In this document: positions 22,910 through 34,689 of the stretch, piece after piece
Layout: every line of letters begins with the position of its first letter
How positions within the stretch are numbered: the stretch's first letter is position 1
NCBI RefSeq assembly: GCF_000004195.4
Contig: NC_030678.2
Span: forward strand, 154,736,547-154,800,546
Source: Xenopus tropicalis
Taxonomy: Eukaryota; Chordata; Amphibia; Anura; Pipidae
DNA: 64,000 nt
Reading direction: 5' to 3'
Position numbers and translations under genes: made by a program
Notes under the pieces: model-generated
Told to the model about the DNA's origin: nothing
Seen by the model: only the letters and a program-made list of their open reading frames with translations
Database searches by the model: none

Positions 22910-25900
22910 AGGAGAGGGCTAGCCTATAACCAGGGACTAGGCATGGGCCAGGGCAGAATATCACTTTGGTTACCTTTGTAAAGTTATCTGAACGTGTATT
23001 AAAGCCTTCGGATCTTAATCGATATCCATGTACTATGGTTATAAGCCACTTTGGGGATGAGGCTGATGCACTATGTTGCGCAGGGTATCGTTAGATAAGT
23101 AAGCTCTGCGTGTACAAATGGAACAATAGAAAGGTGGCCATACTGTATGTGTGGCCCCTTTTATGCTTTCCATCTATTTAGCCCCTGGAATGGATCTGTT
23201 CCAAAGTGTAAGAGATCGGCTCATGTATTACCACCGTAGGCCCTGATTTTTAACCTATCTCTTGATTATCTATCTATTTATCTCTTGATTATATGTTGAA
23301 GAATGCTTGAAAAATGCTAGAATTTAATGTTGTGTGTAATGTATATTTTTAACAATAGATGGCAGCAGAGACTTTTGTTATTAATATTAATGGATGTAAT
23401 TCCTGCAAGTCACCACCAGAGGGAGTTGGAGAAAATGAACCTCCTTGGAAAGATTCTAGAAAAAAGGGAGGGGCCCAAAGGGTATAAAACAAAAAATTGT
23501 GTGTGCTAAACCTCCCAGCCACCATCCCAATTAATATTGAATGTTTATTGCATCTTATAGCAGCCCCTCTGGCATTTGCCTGAATCCACAGATTGCCAGC
23601 CCAGGACTGGAGCTGGTCATGGTGTTAATTATAGAGTTTTCTTGAGTACATGCCCATGAAGGGGACAAATAAGAAACTTAGAGAGTGTATAGGGACAAGT
23701 ACTTTTGGACTATTGTCAAGATGCTCCATTATATTATTTATTATTATTGACCCAAATTTATAGGTGTATAGAACATACAAATCACATAAAAAACACAACC
23801 AAGTGGTAAAAGAAAAAGGGCTTACTATCAAACAGGAGAAGGGTTACGAGACACAAGATGTTGCATCTACTTGTGTTTTTAAATAAGCTCTGAATTGTCA
23901 TATGGACAAACTGTTCTGTTTTCAAATACGTAGAAATGTGCTTGTGTCCCCTTCTGCCGGAACCAATGAGCATTCCATGGGCCGGTTAATAAAAGCTCTG
24001 CAAGACTGCAAGCGCTCCCAGCGCGGTATGGTCCGGAATTAAAACTGTCACACAGAACAAGAAGGAAGAAAGATACTGCCGTAGAGTAATCATTACACAA
24101 GCACAGGAGCCGAAATGGGACCATTGAATCCATGTTGTCATTTTCAAAAGGGCATTAGGTTTACACTTTTATTTTTTTAGAGAATGTGAATTGAGTGGAA
24201 GTAATGAACAAATGTCCTTGGCACAGCTGTGAAGCTATTGAACTACAACTCCCAGAAGCCTGTGATGGAAAGAGCGGAGAGTTGGATGTATGGAGCGTTG
24301 GTATAAATCAGAACCATAAAAGAACAAATAATATAGAAAAAGAACAAAGTAATGCGGTAACATAATTTATTAACCCCTGTGGTGCACCGCATATAACTGA
24401 GAGTTCAGGTTGGGTACACATTATGTTGGAGCACTCTTATCCGTAATCCATTGTGTAACAATCCTTTAATGGATATCCATATGGTATTCCCAGGGATGCA
24501 GAGTCCAGTCCTTAGCCCTGGCTTTTCTCTTTGGTAGAACTGGGCCAGTAGCTAAGTAGGGTGACTGACCCCAATGGGCACTGGAACCTGGGGCAGTAAC
24601 TTACCCTGATCAGAGAAGGGGCCTGACTAATGAACCTTCTGCTTCTTATGAAGTGATTCTCTAGGTCCCCAACTGTGCCCAGGGTTGCCACCATCCTGCC
24701 ATAGCCTAACCAGCTGATGATGAAGGACTGGGGCAATCGGCAAATTACATCACAGGGAGGGGTTAGGGCCCAATCAGGGAGGGGTTATGATGCAAGAGGG
24801 TAGAGACATGATGTCAATGGCTGGCATGGATCCAATATTTGTGAGGAGACAGGGCTGAAGGGTCTGTAGGGGACCAGAGAACCCTGTCCCCTGTTTCTCA
24901 GTCTGTGCCATCATCCAGCCTAGTTACAGACTGGGGAGGGACCCGATTGGCTGGATGCAGCAGTGCACCTCTGGGAGGAGGTGTGCTTAAGGGTTTGGAG
25001 CCAAAAATCTAGGGGCAGGCCCAGCAGTTTATAAAGGGAGCCCCTGCTGTTGTTTGCCAGTGTTGAAAGAGAGATCCAGAGTGAGAAGCCAGTACAAAGT
25101 GTTGTGCGTTCAGATTGAGGATAAGGATAAGAGTCTGTTGGGCTGCCAGAGAGTACAAGTCCTCTGTGGAATCTCTGTGTGTGTCCCCTGGAGTAAACAG
25201 GTATTGCTCGTTTGCCTGCTACGTGGGAGCAGCCTTCTTTCCATAGGGGAAGGTACTCTGGGGCAGGTAGCGCTACCTGGGGGGACTTAAGAGCTCTTGG
25301 GGAAAGGACAAAAAGGGTTGTGGTCTATCCGGATCCAAGTGGGGACTGGGCACCTATAGAGACTGACTGTGCCAGCAGTGGTTAGACTGCACAGGTTCCT
25401 CAGAGCAGGATAATTAGTTATCCATAAAGTTGTTTTACTTCCATTTTCAACATTTATATAAAGTTTGATATTGCTGCAAAACTGTGTGTGAATATTCCTA
25501 ATGGAAAGTCCCTTGAGGTGTGCTCCTCAGTGTCCACTAGGTGGAGGCACTGCGCTGAATCCCAGTTCCCAGTATCTTTAAAGTCAAAGAGAACAAATTC
25601 TCCTGTTACAGCCCAAAATAAGTGAGTGTGCCAAAGGGTTACAGGTCAATCAGTGTAATGGAGGTGGAGTGAAGAGACAGGACTGGGGACTGGTTAAATA
25701 CCAATTACGTGGCAACCCTAACTGGGCCTTAGACCTGCATGGCTGGAATGAAGGTATACTGGGGAGGGAACCTGAGGGGCCTAAAGTGCAAGGAGAGTGA
25801 AGCCCTTCCCTGACTGGCACTCACTGGCACACTAACCTGCACTTGGTACAGACTCTCCTGCACTTACCAACCTTATATCCCAGGGGATCTCTCTCTCGCT

Positions 25901-26810
25901 GCTGCCAGGTCTGTGCCTGCTCTCTCCTTGCCTTATTGCCTCCCTTTCCTACCTCTCCTTACACAGGGGCCCTGCTCATTCAATTGCACTGTTATTTGGC
26001 CCCAAAAAGATTCAGCATGCTGGAGGCTTATGGCATTGAAGCAGCTGTGTGATTTTTCTATAAATCTGTATATAAAGATCTGAGATAAAGATAAAAAGAA
26101 AAACCCAGTCAGCTTCTTTTTAACCATGTGATAATTACCATCACAGATGCATATTCATTTAGCCTCATAATGCAATAATATTGAATAAAAAAACAAATGC
26201 CATCACTCTCAATTTCAATCTTTTCAAAAAAGTATGTCAGTCTTTTATGTGGTGTCTCTGCAGGCCCAGCGTGTCGCCTTATGTGAGTTGCAAGCCCAAT
26301 TATGAGGCACAGAACAGCACTACAGAGAGACGGCAGTGGAAAGAGTGGAAAGAAGAAGGACTCGACTAGGATACACAAGATAAAAACAACACCCTTCATG
26401 TTACCCTAGGATACATCTTCAAAATGCCTGGGTAATTAGCACAGATCAGATGAATGTCGGCTTCCTGGGGGGAAATAAATTGGGATCTGTGGGATTAAGG
26501 CTTTGCCTGTGTTTCATAGTGATCAAATAAAGGAAAAGAAAAAGCTCATTGAGTTCTGCTATCTGCCTGTTTGTATGGACACGTGAATCTGTGAAAACCC
26601 CAATTTAATCAGAAAAAAGGCACCATTTACTTAAAATCACAGCATGGAGAGACCTGGCCAAAACCAGACTTTGTAGCATCCCATTATTTCTATATAATAG
26701 CCCTGCCTTTGGCTGCAGGCTGTTATTGGGAGCTGTTTGTCAACAACATGTAAAAGGCTGAAATATATTTTATAAAGTACTACTGGCTGGTATTTTACTG
26801 GACTTTTAGG
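22910..26810. other. Mostly non-coding DNA
   Basis: Besides the promoter-like block near 25 kb and repeat fragments at 23555, 24680 and 25620, nothing is recognised. Confidence 0.45.
24935..25300 (+). promoter_or_regulatory. CCAAT/TATA promoter-like block, possible solo LTR
   Basis: An inverted CCAAT (GATTGGCTGG, about 24944-24953) is followed 80 bp later by TTTATAAAGGG (about 25028-25038). A donor-like AACAG|GTATTG occurs at about 25201. The spacing suits a polymerase II promoter. An LTR is one explanation, with a possible TTACA end near 25613, but no tRNA primer site, polypurine tract or partner LTR is seen. Confidence 0.3.
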
Positions 26811-26812
26811 GC

Positions 26813-27023
26813 TCTGGCACACGCTGTGCAGGCGATTTTGGCAAACCGCCGAAGTTGCTTCGCTAGGCATTTTCGGCAATTTGTTGAAATCGCCTGCGCA
26901 GCGTGTGCCATCCCACCGGCGACTTACATTTTCGCCAGTGGGATGGTAGTTTGGGGAGATTAGTTGCCCGTGACAAGGGAGATTTGTCGCGGGCGACTAA
27001 TCTCCCTGTGTGCCAGAGCCCTT
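26813..27023 (+). mobile_element. MITE made of three consecutive hairpins
   Basis: The outer ends AGGGCTCTGGCACAC and GTGTGCCAGAGCCCT are exact inverted repeats. Inside are three palindromes in a row: GCACACGCTGTGCAGGCGAT with its mirror, ATCCCACCGGCGA with TCGCCAGTGGGAT, and GGGAGATTAGTTGCCCG with CGGGCGACTAATCTCC. A diverged relative is at about 47735-48022. Confidence 0.75.
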
Positions 27024-27109
27024 ACTTGGGAATATTATGGGAGTTACAGGGGGGAGAGCATAGATATATTGCTCCACAGCACAGAAAAACGAAACAAAAA
27101 AAAAGGGGG

Positions 27110-27572
27110 GTTGTAAACCCAGCCATGATGCTGTCCCACAGCGCCCCCTAGTTTTGCTGTAGTTGTTGTCAAAAATGTAATTATAGATGCAGGAAAATTC
27201 ACCAATGAGAATTCTACTGACTAAAAACCTCATTATAAGTGCAAGAGAAGTGACCAATGAGAACACTGATTCCCAGCACTATGTCAGACATCTTGCTGTT
27301 ATCTTATATATAGAGATAATTATGTCATTTTTTTCTTTCATTATATGACACAGGAATCAGACATGGGGATAAAGGGCAGGTTTGTTCAGTGCTGGGAAAC
27401 TGTGCTTAAAGCTCCCAACTCCAATTGCAGGAACAGAGAACAGGGAGCCGGGTTTATACAGATCAGCTGGGATTCTTATTGGAGGATTTTTTGCATTTTA
27501 ATGCCGCAGCTGGCCCTGGAGATTTGGGGAAAAGTTTTGGAAAAGTTGTGCAATATTGTTTAGTAGCCCTTT
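27110..27572 (-). mobile_element. Family B MITE copy, reversed
   Basis: It starts GGTTGTAAACCCAGCCATGA and ends TTTAGTAGCCCTTTAA. It is the mirror image of 16999-17590 with the central AGATAATTATGTCATTTTT block preserved. Confidence 0.7.
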
Positions 27573-28591
27573 AAAGGGGAACATTATCTTATGTAGAAGG
27601 TGAGATAACAATGTTTTGAGACTGCAAATTAATATTTTAGAATTTTATAGAATTTAAAAATTGCTAATCCTTTCATTTCATTGTCTGTGGGTATTTCTTT
27701 AGCCCTAGTTAGGAATCCCTACATAAACCTTTAATGAAGCACACATACAAAATATGGCTACAAGTCAGGAGCATTTGTACCACTCTCTTCTACCATCAAC
27801 TACAGAAGCCTTATAACATGGGGAGATGGTCACATTCCTGCTATGCAGTTCAGAAACCCCAAAACTTTGCTTCCTAAAGTAAAATATTTCCTCCCAAGAG
27901 ACAACAAGTACCAAATATGCAATTACTTTTGCAATAGTCGTTTAAGTGTGGAGAAGGTTAATACATTATCAGAGACATGACTTAATATTAGGGAATCCAT
28001 ATTGCTCCCGGCTATGTAAATGTTCCCTAATCAGTATGCAAAGTCTCCCCAAGGTGTCTGTGACTGAACAAAAGGGCTTCCTAGATACAAATTCTAGCTG
28101 TCATCGCTATGATGGAGAGTCTCTTACAGAGTGAGATGCTGGGATATTCTGCTCATTAATTGCCTGAGAAGCCCAGTAGCCACATTCTTGCTAGAAGGAA
28201 AGTAAAATAAAGTTGCGTGTTCTGCGTGAAGTGCTTTTTTTCCTGTTCCAAATATTTTGACAGGGATATTCTTGGAGAGAACACAAAAAGGGACCCACAG
28301 GCTTAGCTATTCTAAATAGATGTACGATTTTATCCCTTCTTATACATTAATAATGGATATATGCCAGTAACACTGCCTTATGTGACTGCTCCGATCCACA
28401 GAGTACAGAACCAGGAAATGACCATTTGATATTATACCTGAATACATTAGATTCATTCAAAATACCTGCATGTGTGTGTTATCCTAACAATTAAGAAAAA
28501 CTATGTCATGCGATGGGAGACCCGAATAAACAAATCAACCCCATAATACCATTTGCAACAGACCCAAATCCTGATCTGTGGTACTGCAATG
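27573..28591. other. Non-coding DNA
   Basis: No element edge, array or gene recognised. Confidence 0.5.
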
Positions 28592-28895
28592 GTCAGTGTC
28601 AGACTGGCCAATCAGGATACCAGGAAAACTCCCGGTGGGCCCAGGTGTCAGACTGGCCAATCAGGATACCAGGAAAACTCCCGGTGGGCCCAGGTGTCAG
28701 ACTGGCCAATCAGGATACCAGGAAAACTCCCGGTGGGCCCAGGTGTCAGACTGGCCAATCAGGATACCAGGAAAACTCCCGGTGGGCCCAGGTGTCAGAC
28801 TGGCCAATCAGGATACCAGGAAAACTCCCGGTGGGCCCAGGTGTCAGACTGGCCAATCAGGATACCAAGAAAACTCCCATTGGGCCCAGGTGTCA
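28592..28895 (+). repeat. 49-bp tandem array, six units
   Basis: The unit contains GTCAGACTGGCCAATCAGGA, TACCAGGAAAACTCCCGG and TGGGCCCAG. The period of 49 keeps all three + frames open. The array lies inside a dispersed repeat that runs to about 29110 and ends GCACCCCAGTCCAACACTGGC-like. The last unit has diverged (AAGAAAACTCCCATT). Confidence 0.92.
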
Positions 28896-29110
28896 GTGGG
28901 CCCTCCTGCTCACCCAGCCATTTGCCTTGTATGCCTGTACCATGGCCATTACTCAGTTCTATATGAGAAGAAATGGAGTAAAGGATAAATAATATTGTGT
29001 AAAAAGAAGTAATTAAGAGATTAAAGAAAGTAAATGAACAGAGAAGGGGAGAGTGGGCCTAAGGTCTAAGGTTTTCTGGTGGGCCCCTGGCACCCCAGTC
29101 CAACACTGGC
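28592..29110 (+). mobile_element. Dispersed repeat with GTCAGACTGG/CCAGTCCAACACTG ends
   Basis: The ends CAGTGTCAGACTGG and CCAGTCCAACACTGG are inverted copies, suggesting a MITE. Relatives: 36460-36720 (CAGGGTCGGACTGGGCC to GGCCAGTCCAACTCT), 14942-15150 and 59165-59280 (partial). The 49-bp array is an internal expansion. Confidence 0.6.
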
Positions 29111-29229
29111 AGTGTGTAACTATACGTATATAGGCACATTTACATTCAGAATAAAATTCTGGTAAGACGTGGCAAGTGTCATTACCACTAAAGAACAAAG
29201 AATCCCTAATAACTGGACATGCCAATATG

Positions 29230-29565
29230 TTAGGGGTGGTTCACCTTTAAGATGACTTTTAAGATAACTTATGTTATAGAATGTACTCTTCCTAGCAACT
29301 TTGCAATTTGTCTTCATTATCAATTTTTTATATTTTGTTAATCATTTGCCTTTTTTTCTACGTCTTTTCAACTTTCACATGGGAGTCACTGACCCCACTA
29401 AAAAACTATTGCTCTGTGAGGCTACAATTTTATTTTCATTGTTGCCTTTTATTGCTTATCTTTCTATTTAGCCCCTCTTCTATTCATATTCCAGTCTCTC
29501 ATTCAACCCACTGCCTGGTGCTAAGGTAAACAAGACCCTAGCTACCAGGTAGGAGTTGCTAGACT
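29230..29565 (+). mobile_element. Family A MITE copy
   Basis: It opens GGTGGTTCACCTTTAAGATG and holds CTAGCAACTTTGCAATTTGTC, GGGAGTCACTGACCCC and GCTCTGTGAGGCTACAA. The right part is degraded. No coding capacity. Confidence 0.6.
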
Positions 29566-31133
29566 AAAACCTTTTTTTACTGGTATAACTAATATACACT
29601 GGTTTAATTTAAAGGGCTTCATATTTAATAGATATATGCATGTTATTAAAAAATCAGACAAACAAAAATATATATTTTTCATCAATAGTGTGCCTTTGAA
29701 TTGATATTAATAGGGTTGAACAGTTTGTACAGGAATTCAGCAGGGGGCAGTGTAAGCTCAAGTATAATATTCACATTCTCAAAGTGACAAAATTAAAACA
29801 AACTCACATTCTATTCATTCCTTTAGGATTTTTAAAAGCTTGTTTATCTAGTTGTGAGATTTAATTTCACCCATTGTTAAATACACTTAGATCCCATGAA
29901 TGAATAGAATGTCAGTGAGCTTTTATGTATTAAGCTCTAAACTCACATTTTGATGAATCTGCCCCATAATGTTATTAGCAGTGAAATTGCAAAACTTTAA
30001 GGAAAAATTATACCCCCAAACCATGTAGGTCTCTATTGAAATATGTCGCATAAACCAACTCATATGTAAAACCCTGTTTCATCAATAAACAATATACTTT
30101 TTTTTTTTTAGAAATATCTGCCATAGGGTAATTCTAAATAGAAAATAGCCATTTTAAATACTAAGGGCCGCCCCCTGGGATCATATGAGTCACAGTGCAC
30201 ACAAACAAGCCAAGGCACACATACATGTTAGGGCACATCAGCCAATTAATGGGCAGAGTTCTGTCTTTTATGCCCACCCTACTTCCTGTTACAGTTAGAG
30301 CTGCATTATTTCCTGTCAGCTGATCTCTGAGGGAACACACAGCCCATCACTAAATGGCGGCTCAAGGGAAAAGATGTAATAGGGCAATATTTACTGATAT
30401 ATTTATTCCAGTTTGGCAAGATTCTTTAATAGGTCACTTAACATAATATAAACTATCTGTTGGTTAAATATTCACTCTGGGGGTTTAGTTTTCCTTTAAG
30501 TTACTGAGGCAAGAAGCATCTCCAAACACTTCTCTGCCCAGCTGCATAGGTCTTGTCTAACTGAACCGAGCAGAGAAGTATCAGGAGAAGCTACTTGCTT
30601 CAGTAACTAAAGTTTCTGCTGTTTTATTGGATCCCCTGAGATTCTGTAAACTCATTCATGATATTAAACTGGTAATATCATGAATATAATCTCAAGAAAT
30701 AATGTAACCTGCAAAAGTGTTCAGAGAGAAACTCTTTTTTACATTAAGTTATATGACTGGGTATGAGATAATGTGCAGGTTAATGATATTATTGCATGAC
30801 TATATACAGAATAAAGATGATTAGCCTGACCTCAAACGCCTTTCTGCACAGAACTGTCAAATACCCCAAAGGCCAGTTCAGTAGTTGCAACAGGCAGCGT
30901 AAGGAAGCACTTTTTGGCGATGGAAACAACCAGGGGACACAAATTGAAGTTAGTGTAAGGAAAACTAAATGGCACCATAAGGAAACACTTCTTGAATACA
31001 TGGAATTGTATTATCCGGAAACCAGTTATTTAGAAAGATTTACAAATATGGAATTGCCATTTCCCATTGAATTGTATTTAAACAAGCAAATCTTAATTTT
31101 TTTACAGATTTGCTTTTAATTTGTAATTATTAG
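29566..31133. other. Non-coding DNA with repeat fragments
   Basis: A fragment shared with 18482 lies at about 30165-30370, and a family F remnant lies at 31005-31130. No gene. Confidence 0.45.
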
Positions 31134-31590
31134 ACTCTGCATCTCGGTGATGCAGTGGTTAGCATTGTTGCCTTTTAGTGCTCGGATCCTAGGTTCAGTT
31201 CCAGCTAGGGCACTAATTTAAGAGACTTATGGGGTTATGTAATAAAAGATACTAAGTTTGCCCAGGAGCAGTAACCCATAGCAACCAATCAGCACAAAGC
31301 ATTTACTGGTCACCTGTTTAAAAGCAAGCATTTTATTGGTTGATTTTGGTCACTGCTCCTGGGAAAAGTAGTGCCTTTTATTACATATGGGGGGTTGTAA
31401 GTTCTTCCTTTGTTGTGTTGGATTCCTCCAAAACATGCAGACAGGAAGGTTTATTTGCACCTGATAACATTAAGAATTACATGTGAGACATGGACTTTGG
31501 TTTGTAAACATTACAAGGCAGGGGCTGACGTGAATTATGTATAATCTCTGTAAAGTGCTGCAGAATATGTTGGTGCTATATGAATAATGA
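31134..31590 (+). mobile_element. tRNA-derived SINE split by a MITE
   Basis: The head (31134-31218) contains an A-box-like GATGCAGTGGTTAGC and a B-box-like GGTTCAGTTCCA, as in tRNA-derived vertebrate SINEs. The body resumes at about 31390 with TGTTGGATTCCTCCAAAACA and ends TGTTGGTGCTATATGAATAA. The interruption (about 31219-31388) is a TATGTAATAAAAG-type MITE. Confidence 0.6.
31219..31388 (+). mobile_element. ATGTAATAAAAG-type MITE nested in the SINE
   Basis: The ends TTATGTAATAAAAGATACTA and TAGTGCCTTTTATTACATAT are inverted, and the interior has CATAGCAACCAATCAGCA. Other copies: 19868-20027 and 63195-63348, with relics at 45785-45850 and 56700-56790. Confidence 0.65.
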
Positions 31591-32394
31591 AAACTAAGTT
31601 AGCAGAAATCTATATTTATGGCAATACTGTACTATTACATGTTTTAGTAGCTTTACAGCATGGTGCTTTACTCCTTACTAATAGGACAAGAATCTTGCCC
31701 TAAACCATTTTTGTGCCTTTCCTGAATTTGGTCATGTGCAGTGAGCTAACAAATTATATTTTAGATGAGTTTCTAACACATACATGTAAATGATTACCTT
31801 TTTTTATTTTATGAGTTTGTGTCCAATTGTCAGTAACCATATTTCCAGGATGACAGTGCTTATACAACTTACTATACAACTATAGACAGTAAAGCTCAAC
31901 TAACCTTCCCCATATATGTGTTACTGGTGCCAAGAAATTCACTGTCTCATTTGACTAAATGAGAAATGTCATTTTTCAAGGGTGGCCCATTCACTAGAAA
32001 AATTTAATCTGAACCTAACACCCACCCTAACCCACTCAGGTAATATTTACTTGACAATCAAACCCACCCAAACCTGGGATGGGATACACCTATGGGAACC
32101 ATAGGATTTGAAGTGAACCTGTGCATCACTCATATATAAGTAAAATTGTATTATTGTATTGTATATAGTGAGTTATTCCCTATATAAGCAATGCTTGTTT
32201 GGTTCAATCCCTATATGTACAGTGCATGTTTAATTCAGTCCCCTTAAGTGCCTGTTGGGTTCAATCCTGATAGTAGAAGCAAACAAATAACTGGTGGGAG
32301 GGAAAGAGGGAGAGGGGGAGATTGATTTTGCAGCATCTGGTGGGAAGCGAGGAAGTGCGGGGTGAAGTAGCATTGCCTCCGGTGCAGATACTAG

Positions 32395-34685
32395 TTGGTC
32401 TGGCTCTGCCTATATGTGCAGTGCTTATTTGGTTCCTCTAGTTGGTCTGGCTCTGCCTATATGTGCAGTGCTTATTTGGTTCCTCTATGTGCAAGGCTTA
32501 TTTGTTTCTGTTCCTCTATGTGCAGTGCTTATTTGGTTCCATTCCTCTATGTGCAAGGCTTATTTGTTTCTGTTCCTCTATGTGCAAGGCTTATTTGTTT
32601 CTGTTCCTCTATGTGCAAGGCTTATTTGGTTCTGTTCCTCTATGTGCAGTGCTTATTTGGTTCTGTTCCTCAATGTTTAGTGCTTATTTGGTTCTGTTCC
32701 TCTATGTGCAGTGTTTATTTGTTTCTGTTCCTCTATGTGCAAGGCTTATTTGGTTCTGTTCCTCTATGTGCAGTGCTTATTTGGTTCTGTTACTCTATGT
32801 GCAGTGCTTATTTGGTTCAGGTCCTCTATGTGCAGTGCTTATTTGTTTCTGTTCCTCTATGTGCAAGGCTTATTTGGTTCTGTTCCTCTATGTGCAGTGC
32901 TTATTTGGTTCCGTTCCTCTGTGCAGTGCTTATTTGGTTCAGGTCCTCTATGTGCAGTGCTTATTTGTTTCTGTTCCTCTATGTGCAAGGCTTATTTGGT
33001 TCTGTTCCTCTACAGTATGTGCAAGGCTTATTTGGTTCAGGTCCTCTATGTGCAGTGCTTATTTGGTTCAGGTCCTCTATGTGCAGTGCTTATTTGTTTC
33101 TGTTCCTCTATGTGCAGTGCTTATTTGGTTCTGTTCCTCTATTTGCAGTGCTTATTTGGTTCTGTTCCTCTATGTGCAGTGCTTATTTGGTTCTGTTCCT
33201 CAATGTGCAGCGCTTATTTGGTTCCGTTCCTCAATGTGCAGTGCTTATTTGGTTCTGTTCCTCTATGTGCAGTGCTTATTTGGTTCAGGTCCTCTATGTG
33301 CAGTGCTTATTTGTTTTTGTTCCTCTATGTGCAAGGCTTATTTGGTTCTGTTCCTCTATGTGCAGTGCTTATTTGGTTCTGTTCCTCTATGTGCAGTGCT
33401 TATTTGGTTCTGTTCCTCTATGTGCAGTGCTTATTTGGTTCAGATCCTCTATGTGCCGTGCGTATTTGGTTCTGTTCCTCAATGTGCCGTGCTTATTTGG
33501 TTCTGTTTGTCAATGTGCCGTGCGTATTTGGTTCTGTTCCTCAATGTGTAGTGCTTATTTGGTTCTGTTCCTCAATGTGCAGTGCTTATTTGGTTCTGTT
33601 CCTCAATGTGCCGTGCGTATTTGGTTCTGTTCCTCAATGTGCCGTGCATATTTGGTTCTGTTCCTCAATGTGACGTGCGTATTTGGTTCTGTTCCTCAAT
33701 GTGCCGTGCGTATTTGGTTCTGTTCCTCAATGTGCCGTGCATATTTGGTTCTGTTCCTCAATGTGACGTGCGTATTTGGTTCTGTTCCTCAATGTGCCGT
33801 GCGTATTTGGTTCTGTTCCGCAATGTGCCGTGCGTATTTGGTTCTGTTCCTCAATGTGCAGTGCTTATTTGTTTCTGTTCCTCTATGTGCAAGGCTTATT
33901 TGGTTCTGTTCCTCTATGTGCAGTGCTTATTTGGTTCTGTTCCTCTATGTGCAGTGCTTATTTGGTTCAGGTCCTCTATGTGCAGTGCTTATTTGTTTCT
34001 GTTCCTCTATGTGCAAGGCTTATTTGGTTCTGTTCCTCTATGTGCAGTGCTTATTTGGTTCCGTTCCTCTATGTGCAGTGCTTATTTGGTTCAGGTCCTC
34101 TATGTGCAGTGCTTATTTGTTTCTGTTCCTCTATGTGCAAGGCTTATTTGGTTCTGTTCCTCTACAGTATGTGCAAGGCTTATTTGGTTCTGTTCCTCTA
34201 TGTGCAGTGCTTATTTGGTTCAGGTCCTCTATGTGCAGTGCTTATTTGTTTCTGTTCCTCTATGTGCAAGGCTTATTTGGTTCTGTTCCTCTATGTGCAG
34301 TGCTTATTTGGTCCTGTTCCTCTATGTGCAGTGCTTATTTGGTTCTGTTCCTCAATGTGCAGCGCTTATTTGGTTCCGTTCCTCAATGTGCAGTGCTTAT
34401 TTGGTTCTGTTCCTCTATGTGCAGTGCTTATTTGGTTCAGGTCCTCTATGTGCAGTGCTTATTTGTTTTTGTTCCTCTATGTGCAAGGCTTATTTGGTTC
34501 TGTTCCTCAATGTGCAGTGCTTATTTGGTTCTGTTCCTCAATGTGCAGTGCTTATTTGGTTCTGTTCCTCAATGTGCAGTGCTTATTTGGTTCTGTTCCT
34601 CAATGTGCAGTGCTTATTTGGTTCTGTTCCTCTATGTGCAGTGCTTATTTGGTTCTGTTCCTCTATGTGCAGTGCTTATTTGGTT
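32395..34685 (+). repeat. 31-bp minisatellite, about 74 units
   Basis: The unit is TCTATGTGCAGTGCTTATTT followed by GGTTCTGTTCC. Because 31 is not a multiple of three and the unit lacks in-frame stops in all phases, all + frames stay open for long distances (up to 769 codons), giving a period of 31 residues over three units. Variants CAAGGC, GCCGTGCGT and GACGTGCGT form blocks. Degenerate units precede it at 32175-32270. I see no promoter, splice or homology evidence for coding. Confidence 0.95.
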
Positions 34686-34689
34686 AAAT

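Noticed and set aside
28592..28895. A CRISPR-like regular array
   Set aside because: Units are contiguous without variable spacers and the host is an animal. The same holds for the arrays at 10931, 32395 and 44640.
28513..28992. Three overlapping frames of 136-159 codons
   Set aside because: They are readings of the 49-bp tandem array in three phases.
31134..31218. A functional tRNA gene
   Set aside because: A- and B-box-like motifs are present but no cloverleaf closes; it is the head of a SINE.
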